DNA of 64,000 bases, taken from assembly GCF_041902385.1 (NCBI RefSeq), contig NZ_CP169244.1:1364001-1428000 (forward strand), written 5' to 3'. The DNA comes from Arcticibacter sp041902385. GTDB lineage: Bacteria > Bacteroidota > Bacteroidia > Sphingobacteriales > Sphingobacteriaceae. Every line of letters begins with the position of its first letter. Positions within the stretch are counted from its first letter, which is position 1. The notes under the pieces are model-generated. The model made no database searches. It was not told where the DNA came from and was given only the letters and a program-made list of their open reading frames with translations. Made by a program: the position numbers and the translations under genes. Positions 25,567 through 35,004 of the stretch are shown one piece after another.

Positions 25567-26229
25567 ATGATGAAGTTACAGAAAAAATCGCTGGCTGAAG
25601 AAGTAGCTGAAAAAATACAAGAGCAGATTAGCTCGGGTCATTACAAGATAAACGACAAACTACCTATTGAACCAGAGCTGATGAAATCTTTCGGCGTAGG
25701 ACGGTCAAGCATCCGGGAAGCGATAAAGCTGCTAACCAATTCGGGTCTGTTACGCGTTCAGCAAGGACTGGGTACTTTCGTTGAACGAAGTATTGCAGAC
25801 GCAGAACCACTGGCAAAGCGTCTTCAACGAGCAAAATTTGAAGATCTGGATGAAGTGAGGCAATTATTAGAAATGAAAATTGCGGAGAAGGCGGCCGTAA
25901 ATCGCACAGACGAAGACATCAATCAGATCAGTCAGGCGTTGGAGCAAAGAAATATAGCTGCGCAACAGGGATTACTTGAAGTATGTATTGCCGCCGATAT
26001 CCGTTTTCATACCGCTATTGCAGAAGCATCAGGGAATGAAATTTTAGCCGATCTGTATAAATCAGTGGCGGTACATTTAGAGAAAGGCTTTTTGCAATCT
26101 TATACTGATACCGCCATATTTGAAGACACTTATCAACTGCATGAAAAATTGCTTAGAGCAATCACCAGACAGGATGCTAAAAAAGCCTGGTCACTAGCCG
26201 CTGAAATTATTGGGCACGGTGCTCATTAA
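25567..26229 (+). CDS. FadR/GntR-family transcriptional regulator
   Basis: About 220 residues. N-terminal GntR winged helix (SLAEEVAEKIQEQISSGHYK, then KLPIEPELMKSFGVGRSSIR, EAIKLLTNSGLLRVQQGLGT) and a C-terminal all-helical FCD domain (LDEVRQLLEMKIAEKAAVNR, FHTAIAEASGNEILADLY, HEKLLRAI). The FCD metal/ligand residues D..R...H are present (AADIRFHTAI). The start is set by the -7 box just upstream (ATG 25567 or 25570). It heads an operon with an MFS pump and a NAD(P)-binding protein and probably represses it in response to a small acid or drug-like ligand. Confidence 0.88.
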   Translation: MMKLQKKSLAEEVAEKIQEQISSGHYKINDKLPIEPELMKSFGVGRSSIREAIKLLTNSGLLRVQQGLGTFVERSIADAEPLAKRLQRAKFEDLDEVRQLLEMKIAEKAAVNRTDEDINQISQALEQRNIAAQQGLLEVCIAADIRFHTAIAEASGNEILADLYKSVAVHLEKGFLQSYTDTAIFEDTYQLHEKLLRAITRQDAKKAWSLAAEIIGHGAH

Positions 26230-26272
26230 TCAGGCTGTAAAACCTGATGAACGAATCTATCTAACGAATTGT

Positions 26273-27496
26273 ATGAACTCTACGACTTTAAATTCCCCGG
26301 ACCAGACTGTTAAAAAAACGGTGTTCGCCGTATTATTCGCGGTCAGTTTCGGTCATTTTGTTAACGACCTGTTACAAGCTGTTGTTCCTTCGGTCTATCC
26401 TATGATCAAACAGAAGTTTCATCTGACATTTTCACAGATCGGTCTTATTACACTTACTTATCAGCTTACTGCATCAATCTTACAGCCTTTTATCGGCGTT
26501 TTTACCGATAAAAAACCAAAGCCCTATTCCTTAATCCTGGGAATGACGTTTACATTAACAGGATTATTAGGAGCAGCTTTTGCAGCCAGCTTCATCCATA
26601 TCCTGATCGCGGTCAGCTTGATAGGCATCGGCTCATCAATTTTCCATCCTGAATCATCACGAGTAGCACACCTGGCCGGTGGCGGACGTAAAGGACTAGC
26701 TCAATCTATATTCCAATTAGGGGGTAATGCAGGCAGCGCTATAGGACCCTTGCTGGCGGCCCTCATCGTTGCACCTCATGGCCAGGCCTATATCAGTTGG
26801 TTTGGTATCATTGCTGCCTTAGGCATACTGGTGCTTTATCGTATCGGCAGATGGTATCAAGGGCATCTACAGGAAAAAGCTGCAAATAAAATGGCAGCTG
26901 CAACAGCCCGGTATCACCATTTATCACATGGCCGGGTTATATTCTCCCTGGTAATCCTGCTGGTCCTTATTTTCTCCAAATACTTTTATCTGGCGAGTAT
27001 GACGAGCTACTATACTTTCTACCTCATCAGTAAATTTGATGTCACCTTGCAGCAATCTCAAATTTACTTGTTTGCATTCTTAGGTTCAGTTGCCGCGGGG
27101 ACATTACTTGGCGGAGCGCTTGGCGACCGCTTTGGCAGAAAGTATGTTATATGGATATCCATTCTCGGCGTTGCACCATTCACCCTTTTGCTGCCCTATG
27201 TATCGCTGTTCTGGACCGTTGCTTTATCGGTGGCTATCGGCTTGATCATCTCTTCAGCCTTCTCAGCAATCCTGGTATATGCAACTGAACTGGTTCCGGG
27301 AAAGGTGGGTATGATAGCGGGCCTGTTTTTTGGCCTGGCATTCGGTATGGGCGGATTGGGCTCAGCCGTTTTGGGCAAGCTTGCTGATGAAACCAGTGTA
27401 GAATATGTCTTTAAGGTCTGCGCTTATCTGCCGCTCATAGGTATACTTACCGGATTCCTGCCGAATATTGAAAAAGAACAATCAGGCAATGGCTAA
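26273..27496 (+). CDS. Fosmidomycin-resistance-type MFS transporter (Fsr-like)
   Basis: About 407 residues from the ATG at 26273; the longer frame from a TTG at 26210 would run back into the regulator gene. About 12 membrane spans. AVSFGHFVNDLLQAVVPSVY, PMIKQKFHLTFSQIGLITLT and GIGSSIFHPESSRVAHLAGG with GRKGLAQSIFQLGGNAGSAI are hallmark segments of Fsr-like efflux pumps, which confer fosmidomycin resistance in E. coli. The natural substrate here is unknown. It is co-transcribed with the FadR-like regulator and overlaps the next gene by 8 bases. Confidence 0.87.
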   Translation: MNSTTLNSPDQTVKKTVFAVLFAVSFGHFVNDLLQAVVPSVYPMIKQKFHLTFSQIGLITLTYQLTASILQPFIGVFTDKKPKPYSLILGMTFTLTGLLGAAFAASFIHILIAVSLIGIGSSIFHPESSRVAHLAGGGRKGLAQSIFQLGGNAGSAIGPLLAALIVAPHGQAYISWFGIIAALGILVLYRIGRWYQGHLQEKAANKMAAATARYHHLSHGRVIFSLVILLVLIFSKYFYLASMTSYYTFYLISKFDVTLQQSQIYLFAFLGSVAAGTLLGGALGDRFGRKYVIWISILGVAPFTLLLPYVSLFWTVALSVAIGLIISSAFSAILVYATELVPGKVGMIAGLFFGLAFGMGGLGSAVLGKLADETSVEYVFKVCAYLPLIGILTGFLPNIEKEQSGNG

Positions 27497-28274
27497 TCAG
27501 GAAAGCGTATTAGTTACGGGCGGCACCGGCCTGCTAGGCTCTGCTGTAGTCAAACAATTGCTTCATGCGGGTAAACATGATGTACGCGTTCTTAGCAGGG
27601 AATGGCATGAGCAATTGCCTGATTGCACCTATGTAAAAGGCGACCTCGTTACGGGTCTTGGCTTGACAGAGGCCCTGCGTGGGGTAAGCGCTATTATTCA
27701 CTGTGCCAGTAATCCGGGAAACGCGCAACGGGTAGATGTGGAGGGAACGGCGAATCTGTTAGCGGCTGTAAATGATATCGAAAGACTGCACATAATCTAT
27801 ATATCAATTGTGGGGGTGGATAAAACAGATTATGCCTATTACCAGTCAAAATTGAAGGCTGAAACCTTAATCGCGCAATCAGGTCACCCATATTCCATCC
27901 TGAGAACAACGCAGTTCCATGACTTCGTGTTTGGCCTCCTTCATTCGGTTAAATCGACCAACGGAGAACTTGACCTACCCGAAGGACTTGGGTTCCAACC
28001 AGTAGAAGTAAATGAAGTAGCCTCAAAATTGATTGACATTTTAGGATCTAAACAGCAAGGTCTTCTGCCCGAATTTGGCGGCCCGGAGGTTTTGACATTG
28101 GAGCAATTGGCGCAGGATTACTGCCGGGCAAGCGGAAAAGCGTTCAACTTTAAATCCATTAAGCCATCGTCGGAAAGGGAAAAGATGTTCGCCTCTAAGA
28201 TCAATCTTATCCCTGAAAACGCTTACGGGAAAGTCCGGTGGGGTACGTATTTGAAAAACAAGCTATCTGAGTAA
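27489..28274 (+). CDS. NAD(P)-binding SDR/NmrA-like protein
   Basis: 261 residues from the ATG at 27489 (MANQESVLVTGGTGLLGSAV). The Rossmann motif TGGTGLLG, HCASNPG after beta4, and YAYYQSKLKAE with a YxxxK-like pair are those of atypical short-chain dehydrogenases (NmrA/epimerase-like). The C-terminus (LTLEQLAQDYCRASGKAFNF) matches the substrate-side region of SDR_a5-type proteins. The reaction is unknown. It overlaps the MFS gene by 8 bases, so the two are made together. Confidence 0.85.
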   Translation: MANQESVLVTGGTGLLGSAVVKQLLHAGKHDVRVLSREWHEQLPDCTYVKGDLVTGLGLTEALRGVSAIIHCASNPGNAQRVDVEGTANLLAAVNDIERLHIIYISIVGVDKTDYAYYQSKLKAETLIAQSGHPYSILRTTQFHDFVFGLLHSVKSTNGELDLPEGLGFQPVEVNEVASKLIDILGSKQQGLLPEFGGPEVLTLEQLAQDYCRASGKAFNFKSIKPSSEREKMFASKINLIPENAYGKVRWGTYLKNKLSE

Positions 28275-28399
28275 GTAGACGTGAAATTGATAGTCTGCTG
28301 AAAATCAGAAGGTGTGCTGCACTGCCCTGAACATCCCGGAAATGTAGTTGAAGGCTTGAAAAGTCATAAATTATCTGACTGGATGAGTAATTTTGAGAT

Positions 28400-28978
28400 A
28401 TGGATCAATCAATTTTTGAGCGCGTTTATGGTAATAGCGTTCTTAAAGGAGAAGATTACGAGGAATTTTGCACCATGCACACTAAAGTGGACGTGGCGCG
28501 GGGAGCCTTGCTGTTAAAGGCCGGAAAGATAGCCAGTGAGTTTTATCTGATCGAAAGTGGGTTGTTCAGGTCTTACCTGTATGACTATGACGGCAATGAG
28601 GTCACCACTGAATTTTATGGTTCGAATGATATCCTGATTGAGTCTTTTTCATTATTTCACCGGATAGCATCAAAAGAAAATTTTCAAGCTGTGAGCGATG
28701 GAACGGTCTGGAAAATAAAATATAGCGACTTTCAACAATTTTTGCATAAACTGGAAGGCTTGCGTGAATGGGGGCGCATATGGTCAACCAATCAGCTATT
28801 CCTTTTAAAACAACGCTCGATTAATTCCCTCACCCTTGCTGCAGCCGAAAGGTATCTGGGCCTCATAAAAGACCGCCCTGAAGTTATTCGTCATAGCCCT
28901 TTGAAATACATCGCATCCTATCTGGGGATCACCGATACGTCATTAAGCCGAATACGCAAAGAGATCATTACCTCTTAA
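28400..28978 (+). CDS. Crp/Fnr-family transcriptional regulator
   Basis: 192 residues. A cNMP-binding-like beta-roll (ARGALLLKAGKIASEFYLIE, GLFRSYLYDYDGNEVTTEFY, GSNDILIESFSLFHR) and a C-terminal helix-turn-helix (LKYIASYLGITDTSLSRIRK). It is the same subfamily as the regulator at 15.2-15.7 kb but clearly divergent. It lies 125 bases after the SDR gene and 77 bases before a broken VOC-family gene, either of which could be its target. Confidence 0.87.
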   Translation: MDQSIFERVYGNSVLKGEDYEEFCTMHTKVDVARGALLLKAGKIASEFYLIESGLFRSYLYDYDGNEVTTEFYGSNDILIESFSLFHRIASKENFQAVSDGTVWKIKYSDFQQFLHKLEGLREWGRIWSTNQLFLLKQRSINSLTLAAAERYLGLIKDRPEVIRHSPLKYIASYLGITDTSLSRIRKEIITS

Positions 28979-29054
28979 GCATTACTTGTCATATGGCAAG
29001 TAAAGGGATTTTCATGAGCACTAATTTTGCTCCGGATCAACAAATAATTAAGTT

Positions 29055-29437
29055 ATGAAAAATCCTGTTAACTGGTTTGAGATCTATGTCTCAGACATGC
29101 AGCAAGCAAAAATTTTTATACTACCGTATTTCAATGTGAACTAATAGATGTTCCGATGAATAATGAGCGCCACCCTGAAATGGAATATGCCTTCTTCACT
29201 TCCAATGAAGAAAAAACCGGCGCTACTGGCGCGCTTGTAAAAATGGCGGCAGCTCAGCCCGGCGTTGGCGGCACCCTCGTTTATTTTGCTACAGACGAAA
29301 TCAATACTGAACTTAGCCGCGTAGAAAACGCTGGCGGTAAAGTCTTACGCACAAAATTACAGGTTCCAGGCGGCGGCTTCATTGCCCTGATCCAGGATAC
29401 AGAAGGAAACATGATAGGCCTTTCTTCCAAAGAGTAA
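29055..29437 (+). pseudogene. VOC/glyoxalase-family protein, frameshifted
   Basis: The start MKNPVNWFEIYVSDMQQAK is the classic opening of a small VOC (glyoxalase/bleomycin resistance) protein, but the frame stops after about 31 residues. One base added to the A-run at 29108-29112 joins it to a frame reading NFYTTVFQCELIDVPMNNER, then EMEYAFFTSNEE, GVGGTLVYFATDEINTELSR and PGGGFIALIQDTEGNMIGL, giving a full ~127-residue VOC protein. The lesion is therefore a single-base contraction in a homopolymer. It may be a true pseudogene, a phase-variable state or a base-calling error. The intact protein would be a metal-dependent dioxygenase/lyase-like or ligand-binding protein. Confidence 0.85.
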
Positions 29438-29475
29438 TAAACAGACCGATTTTGAGGAACGAAAAATGATGAGCA

Positions 29476-30219
29476 TTAATTAATGATCTCACCCTTGTTG
29501 GCAAGCAATTTTTCGCGCCATTCCTGTAGTTGCTCTGGCGTTTGTCTTAACCATTCCGTTACTTCGCCAACAACTTTCAGTGGTTCCGCAGTCCGGTAAG
29601 AGCGGGTTGGGTTACCGGGAAACTTTTTGTTGGTGACATTGGGGTCATCCTCAAAGCGGCCGGAAGGCTCAACAATATAGACACGCTCAGGCCCGCCGCC
29701 CCTTGCCAGGGCAGCAGCCAAACCTGCCCCATTGATCAGGGCGGTGAAGTAAATATGGTTCATTATGAGGTCTTCCTGATAGTTGGAGATACGTCCGGCA
29801 GTCAGCAGGTCCCCATACTTGAGGTCAGCCCTTGTCCCGTGATAGAACGGCCCCTTGTCGGACGGAATGCTTACAGACGCGGATGCCAGGTCCTGGTGCC
29901 TTTTTGCAAGATCAAGCTCGCCCATTTGCTGGTAACAATTCGCGATGCTGGCGTAAAGTGAAGGCAAAGCGCCCCGAACAGCGTCGTCATTAATCTTTAA
30001 AGCCAACTTTAAGGCCGTCTGATACCACCTGAGTTTCTCAGTCTCACTTGATTGAAGCCGGGCAATATACCAGGCTGCTATAAACTGTTCAAATTCGGTT
30101 GTTGCCTCGTTCCAGGCCTGGTCAAATAGCTCAAGCGCAGCCTCAAGATTGCCGGCCTCTTCCATCTGCATGCCCTTCATACAAACCTGTATGACAGGAT
30201 TATGTGGGTTAAATTCCAT
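29476..30219 (-). CDS. arr: Rifampin ADP-ribosyltransferase (Arr) with helical N-terminal domain
   Basis: 247 residues. Residues ~122-247 are a complete Arr domain: GPFYHGTRADLKYGDLLTAG with His127, RISNYQEDLIMNHIYFTALI, GPERVYIVEPSGRFEDDPNV and NKKFPGNPTRSYRTAEPLKV. Arr transfers ADP-ribose from NAD+ to a hydroxyl of rifamycins and inactivates them. The first ~115 residues are extra compared with the ~140-residue stand-alone Arr. They look like TPR-type helices (EEAGNLEAALELFDQAWNEA, LYASIANCYQQMGELDLAKR). The gene is alone on its strand between a VOC pseudogene and a non-coding stretch, consistent with acquired accessory DNA. Confidence 0.9.
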   Translation of the reverse strand: MEFNPHNPVIQVCMKGMQMEEAGNLEAALELFDQAWNEATTEFEQFIAAWYIARLQSSETEKLRWYQTALKLALKINDDAVRGALPSLYASIANCYQQMGELDLAKRHQDLASASVSIPSDKGPFYHGTRADLKYGDLLTAGRISNYQEDLIMNHIYFTALINGAGLAAALARGGGPERVYIVEPSGRFEDDPNVTNKKFPGNPTRSYRTAEPLKVVGEVTEWLRQTPEQLQEWREKLLANKGEIIN

Positions 30220-30671
30220 ACTTATTTTTGTGAAAGTGTCTTTGTTTTATTGAGATAATTAAATGCTTTTTAAAGTCCTCAATGAGATCGCTCGCTAAGT
30301 TTTAATGCACACAAAGAACATTCAACTCATCTTTCATCCTCCGTTTGAGAGCGCAGCCCATGAATGTTTTTCTAAAAAATGGCGGCTATGTTTCGAAAAT
30401 AATGAGCTAAACCGGTAAAAAACAGGAGTTTCAACTATATTTTTTTTGACGTACCAGGGGACTAGTTTTTGCGTTATTTCTACAAAGAGCAATAGCCTGA
30501 ATAAAGTGCTATACAATAGAAATTAAAAGGTACGTTACGGACCGATCACTTTATCTGTATGTCGAAACGGAAGGACGCCATCTGTATAGGTGTAGCCTTT
30601 CCTGGAAGTTACTACCCTGCTGAATTCCTTTCGATCATTCCTTCAATTGCATAAGGTGGTTAAATGATTGC
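30220..30671. other. AT-rich intergenic region
   Basis: About 450 bases upstream of arr without a supportable gene. It should hold the arr promoter on the minus strand. No repeat or hairpin of note was seen. Confidence 0.5.
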
Positions 30672-30896
30672 TTAAACCGCCTTAGGTAGTTGAGAATTAT
30701 AATGTTTGCGCCTGGTTCTTATGCGATATATCAAATAGCCTAAAAAAGGAATAAAAACAACCAGAAGAAGATACCCCACACTATAATCTCTTGACCTCCT
30801 GTAGCAAGAATGAACTACAAATACTAAGACCAGATAAGAATGTACTGCGATCAGGCAGTAAAATATATTATTCAGCATATCGCCCTGGAGTTGCAT
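30672..30896 (-). CDS. Small two-span membrane protein
   Basis: 74 residues. Two hydrophobic spans (IFYCLIAVHSYLVLVFVVHS and YLLLVVFIPFLGYLIYRI) and a basic tail (RTRRKHYNSQLPKAV). The layout 'helix - short basic loop - FIPFLGYLIYR' resembles the PLDc_N type of small membrane proteins found at the N-terminus of cardiolipin synthases, but the similarity is short. No operon partner; likely a real but uncharacterised gene. Confidence 0.5.
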   Translation of the reverse strand: MQLQGDMLNNIFYCLIAVHSYLVLVFVVHSCYRRSRDYSVGYLLLVVFIPFLGYLIYRIRTRRKHYNSQLPKAV

Positions 30897-31439
30897 GAGT
30901 TTATTCAGGTTAGGTTTTATGACTCTTTTTCAAGTTTAGAAGCAACAAACGAAGCTACAAAATGACGTGCTGCTAATGTGGCATAATTGAAGAAAAACTT
31001 AGCACGAATGTAAATGTTCAGCAGAAGTCCCTTGTATTATGTCGGCTGGTTTAGTGCACAACTTCGGGACAAGAAAAGCGCCGTGGTGAGCTTGCTGCCT
31101 TTTAGGTACGACGGAGTTCACTGGCACGTGGATTGAAACGGATAGTTTTAGACGAGAATCAGAAGAGACTAAGATCAAACCAACCTTCAAGCCGCGTGTA
31201 AAGGGCTCTATATTGCCTGTCGGTAAAGTTTGGAAAATGTCTAAGCCTGCTTAGCCAGACATTTTTAGACATTTTCCGTAGACATTTTAAATAGTAAAGA
31301 CCACTCCCTTTCAGAAGCATTCCAGTACAGGAAGCAAAAGCTATTGCAAGAATGAAAGTAGGCAAGGTCTTCATATAGGAAGTAATAATACAATAATCCA
31401 CTGTTTTGAATATCTCTTTCAGCCCTTCATAATCTATCT
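30897..31439. other. Intergenic region with TAGACATTTT repeats
   Basis: No supportable gene. GGAAAATGTCTA (31232-31243) is the exact inverse of TAGACATTTTCC (31266-31277), and further GACATTTT copies start at 31258 and 31281. A minus-strand frame at 31159-31473 crosses this region but has no recognisable content. Confidence 0.5.
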
Positions 31440-34400
31440 TCACCCCACCGCCAGCTTCCTGGTCTCTTTCCACAAGTACGCAGGCATAGGTTCATTTAAT
31501 CTCCATTCTATATTCATCGGCTTGGAGCCGCTCGATTTCATAAAATTTGCATCGCCCAGGAACACGTACGACATGGTATTTCCGTACTCATCGTCATTTT
31601 GCTCCCGCACAAAAAGCAGGATCGTTTTATCCAGCTCCTGATGCTTGAGGTAGGACTGCCCTTTCGTAGATTCGGGCGAAGTAGCGTTCTGAGATTGCCA
31701 ATGAAAGAGGTACTCGTTGATGGCATAGTCATCATAAAGCGTTGTCGGAGAATACTCCTTTTCCGATTTCTTTAGGGTAATGAATAAGGCTTCTACATTG
31801 AGTTCCTTGTTCAATGCTACACCCTCCCGATTGGATGACGCTTTTTCAAAAGTATGCAGTCCTAATGCCGTCAGAATCTGGTCGCGATTATAGCGGCTGT
31901 GTAATTTTAGGGGGCATGGAAATGGAAGTTCGATATCCCTTTCGACAAAGTCAATCTGATCCATCAGATAATCCACGAGCTCATCAAGCTCGGAAATCAT
32001 CACCGGATTTTTTCTTAGGATTGCGACGCTTTGAGCCAGGGTCTTATACCCCAGGTTCGGCCCTGCCTCTCGCCAGATGTCATAGTGAAGCATCAGGAGA
32101 AGTATTTCTTCCACAGCGGTTGGTTTTGCTATTTCCCAATCTTCTCTTATCAGGCGCCTTATGAAGTTCAGATAGCTGTAGGAATTACACTGAAGCAGAC
32201 GCTGGGTCATAAACCTCGTCAGTTCCTTTTCCTGAGGTTCAGCAAAGTCTGCTATCATGCCTGCCGCAGCCAGTAGCCTCTTCCAACTTCCTTTTTTATA
32301 GAGAAGTGGTAGCTCCAGGCGATTGAATTCCAGAAAATTCCTTAGCGTAAGTGGCAAGGTAGAATTTAGCGTAAAGCTTCGGATCTTAGCGATGAGCTGA
32401 CTCCTGTTAAAGCCTGTCGCCTCCCTGATATTCCGAAGGATCGCTTCTTTGGCTTTCTTCTCAAGGATTATAGAACAGCCTAAGGGCAGATGCGGAAACT
32501 CATCTTCTATTTCTTTCTCTATCGAAGTATGAGTTTTGCCTACTAAGGCTCTGAACTTATGCTCGAAGTCGTACTGTGCATTTGCGTTCCCTACAAAATC
32601 GAGCACAGTCAAACACTCTTTACCATCAGCCAGGCGAAGCCCCTGCCGAGCTGCTGAAGGAAAATGGTGAGACTTTCCGTCGGACGAAGAAACAGAACGG
32701 TATCAATTTCAGGGATATCGACCCCTTCGTTAAAGATGTCTACTACAAACAGGTAGTTGATCTCCTTGTTCCTTAAGCGCCTGCGGACGCCATCGCGGTC
32801 CCCGGGACTGCTACTAGTGAGATAATCAGCTTTCAGTCCTGCCAGAACAAACTTCTCAGCCATGTACTGCGCATGTGCCTGGCTCACGCAGAACCCTAAA
32901 GCCCGGACTTCCTGCAGATCGGTTAAATACTTGTCGCAGTTCTTAAGAATCTCGCCTGCTCTTCTGTCCTCTGCTGTATAGAGTTTTGTAAGTTCGTTTA
33001 TGTCATAGCGTCCGTTTCTCCAGGCCACCTGTGTGAGGTCCACTGAATCAGAAACAGCGAAATATTGAAAAGGGGAAAGCAGCTTCCTGTTAATGGCCTC
33101 CGGCAATCTAATCTCTGCTGCAATGGTATTGCAGAAATCTCTTAAGAGGTCCTCTCCATCCATTCGTTCCGGAGTAGCCGTTAGTCCTAATAGAACGCGT
33201 GGAGAGAAGCGATCGAAAATGAAACGGTAACTGGTTGCAGGAGCGTGGTGTACCTCATCGATGATGATGAAATCGTAAAAATCAGGGCTGAGCTTAATTT
33301 CGTCAACCCGGTTTTTCAGCGTTTGTACAGAGGCAAAAACGTACTCCAGATTAGAAGGTTCCATTCCATCTACCCACAGCTCTCCAAAGTTTGCGTCTCG
33401 TAATACGTGCCTGAAGGTCTCTTGCGCCTGTTCGAGGATCTCTTTGCGATGAGTAATAAAAAGCAGCCTAGCCCGCGGCGTACGGCTCCTAAATCTCTTA
33501 TAATCAAAAGCAGACACCACTGTCTTTCCTGTTCCGGTTGCAGCAACTAACAGGTTCTTATTTCGTTGGTGTACTATTCGTTCCGACTCAAGCTTAGTCA
33601 ATATTTCCTCCTGATAAGGAAAAGGCTTCAAGTCAAAAAAGGTCGTGAGACCGGATCCGTCCTGAATTCTCTGAGTCCTTAAGGCCTTACTCAGCTTTTC
33701 GGTGTCTCGCCCTGCCTGATAGTATTCGAATTCCTTGTCCTCCCAATAAGTTTCAAAGGTCTTTTTGAACTTATCGATAATATGGTTGATCTCCCTGGTA
33801 GTCACCTTTAAATTCCACTCCAAACCGTTGGTTAGGGCAGAACGGGAAATGTTTGAGGAGCCGATATAGCCGGTGTGAAAGCCCGTATTCCGTAAGAACA
33901 AGTAAGCCTTCGCGTGTAGCCGTTCGTGATCGCCATTATACGAAACCTTTATTTCTGTATTCTTGAGGCCCGAGAGAAATTCAACGGCTTTTACATCTGT
34001 TGCTCCCATATAGGAAGTGGTGATGATCTTCAGTTTCCGTCCGCTGTTGGTAAACTCTTCCAGCTCTTCCTTAAATATGCGGATACCCGAGTATTTAATG
34101 AAAGAAACGAGCCAGTAAACTTCATCTGATGACAGTATCTCCTTCCTGATTTCACTTTCCAGGGAAATCCCGACGTTATTGCCGGTAAACAGCTCGCTTT
34201 GCGATAAGCGGGTATAAGGGGTTATTCGCTTCAGTCTTTCGCTGAAGCTGGTGTATGGGGAATCCAGTTTTGAAAACACTGCCTGCAGTACCTCCCCGCT
34301 TTTCAGCAGATTGTTTGAAATATCCAGCTTTGGTAATTCATCAATTAATAGCTGAATGATTTTATTGGACAGCTCTACCTGCCTGAGCAAGCTATCATCG

Positions 34401-34585
34401 CCTCTCAGCTCGCTCAAGGCAAAACGAATAGTATCAGACAGATATTGACTTAAATAACGCGCAGCTTCTTCCTTGTCTAAAACCGCGGTCTTAACAAAGA
34501 ACTCTTCATCTGGAATCGTTTGAAGCTTATTATAGAAAAGTTTATTGATCAGTTGCTCGTATAAGCCGAGCTCGGTTTTCATCAT
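31440..34585 (-). pseudogene. PLD-nuclease/SF2 helicase/DUF3427 protein, frameshifted
   Basis: Read through the lesion this is a ~1050-residue protein. The order is an N-terminal helical region, a phospholipase-D-like nuclease domain with HAKAYLF (HxK) and GYIGSSNISRSALTNGLEW (~residues 225-260), an SF2 helicase with NLLVAATGTGKTVVSAF, DEVHHAP and LGLTATPERMDG, motif VI QQLGRG, and a C-terminal DUF3427 region. At 32640-32643 the minus strand reads AGGGGCTTCGC. One more G would continue LGRGLRLADGKECLTVLDFV into the second frame. As written, the first frame adds FAWLMVKSV and stops, and the second begins at a TTG overlapping that stop. Such PLD-helicase proteins are often considered defence or DNA-repair related; that role is inference. 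Confidence 0.88.
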
Positions 34586-34688
34586 ACACTATCGCGAGCA
34601 CTAAGGTTTCAAGGCCCTACTTCAAATGTAAGTTATTATTCCAGATGAATATCTTGTTTTTGAGTTATAAAGGAGCTTCGTTATAAAT

Positions 34689-34787
34689 GCACCCTTACGG
34701 GTATAACGCACTCGATTTTCAATAGATTTATACCCCTGCGGGTATAAATAACCAATTTTTACTTATCTTGTACCCATTCGGGTATAA
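34689..34787. promoter_or_regulatory. Three operator palindromes of the hipBA locus
   Basis: Cores ACCC-TTAC-GGGT (34691-34702), ACCC-CTGC-GGGT (34732-34743) and ACCC-ATTC-GGGT (34772-34783), each followed by ATAA. The middle one is a perfect 20-base palindrome, TTATACCC-CTGC-GGGTATAA (34728-34747). Centres are 41 and 40 bases apart, about four helical turns. The third ends directly at the hipB ATG and overlaps the likely transcription start; a near-consensus -7 box (TATCTTG, 34764-34770) lies beside it. This is what a HipB-type autorepressor would bind. Confidence 0.8.
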
Positions 34788-34788
34788 A

Positions 34789-35001
34789 ATGGAAACAAAG
34801 GAGCTTCGGGAATTAGTAAAGGAAAAGCGTAAAGCTTTAAAATTAACTCAGGAAGATCTGGCTGCAAAAGCAGGGGTTGGCCTCCGCTTTATACGTGAGC
34901 TGGAGCAAGGTAAGGCGACGCTCCAGATGGATAAAGTTAATCAGGTTCTTTTCCTTTTTGGATATCAACTTGGTCCGGTACCACTTAACAGAAACAAGTG
35001 A
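34789..35001 (+). CDS. hipB: HipB-like antitoxin, XRE-family regulator
   Basis: 70 residues from the ATG at 34789. The longer frame from the TTG at 34768 would translate the operator and is rejected. The helix-turn-helix KALKLTQEDLAAKAGVGLRF followed by IRELEQGKATLQMDKVNQVL is the HipB pattern, with the usual hydrophobic C-terminus (LFLFGYQLGPV). HipB neutralises the HipA kinase and represses its own operon. Four-base spacing to the HipA N-terminal gene and three palindromes upstream support both functions. Confidence 0.92.
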   Translation: METKELRELVKEKRKALKLTQEDLAAKAGVGLRFIRELEQGKATLQMDKVNQVLFLFGYQLGPVPLNRNK

Positions 35002-35004
35002 TAG

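Noticed and set aside
28314..28517. 67-residue ORF overlapping the Crp-like gene start
   Set aside because: It shares most of its length with the real regulator gene in another frame and has no features.
31232..31290. TAGACATTTT copies as a CRISPR-like or iteron array
   Set aside because: Copies are short, irregularly spaced and partly inverted, with no spacers or rep/cas genes.
31159..31473. 104-residue minus-strand ORF
   Set aside because: It overlaps the end of the DUF3427 reading frame, crosses a repeat-rich stretch and shows no protein-family features beyond one weak hydrophobic span.
34768..34788. Upstream TTG start extending HipB by seven residues
   Set aside because: The extension would translate the third operator; the ATG at 34789 fits the family N-terminus.
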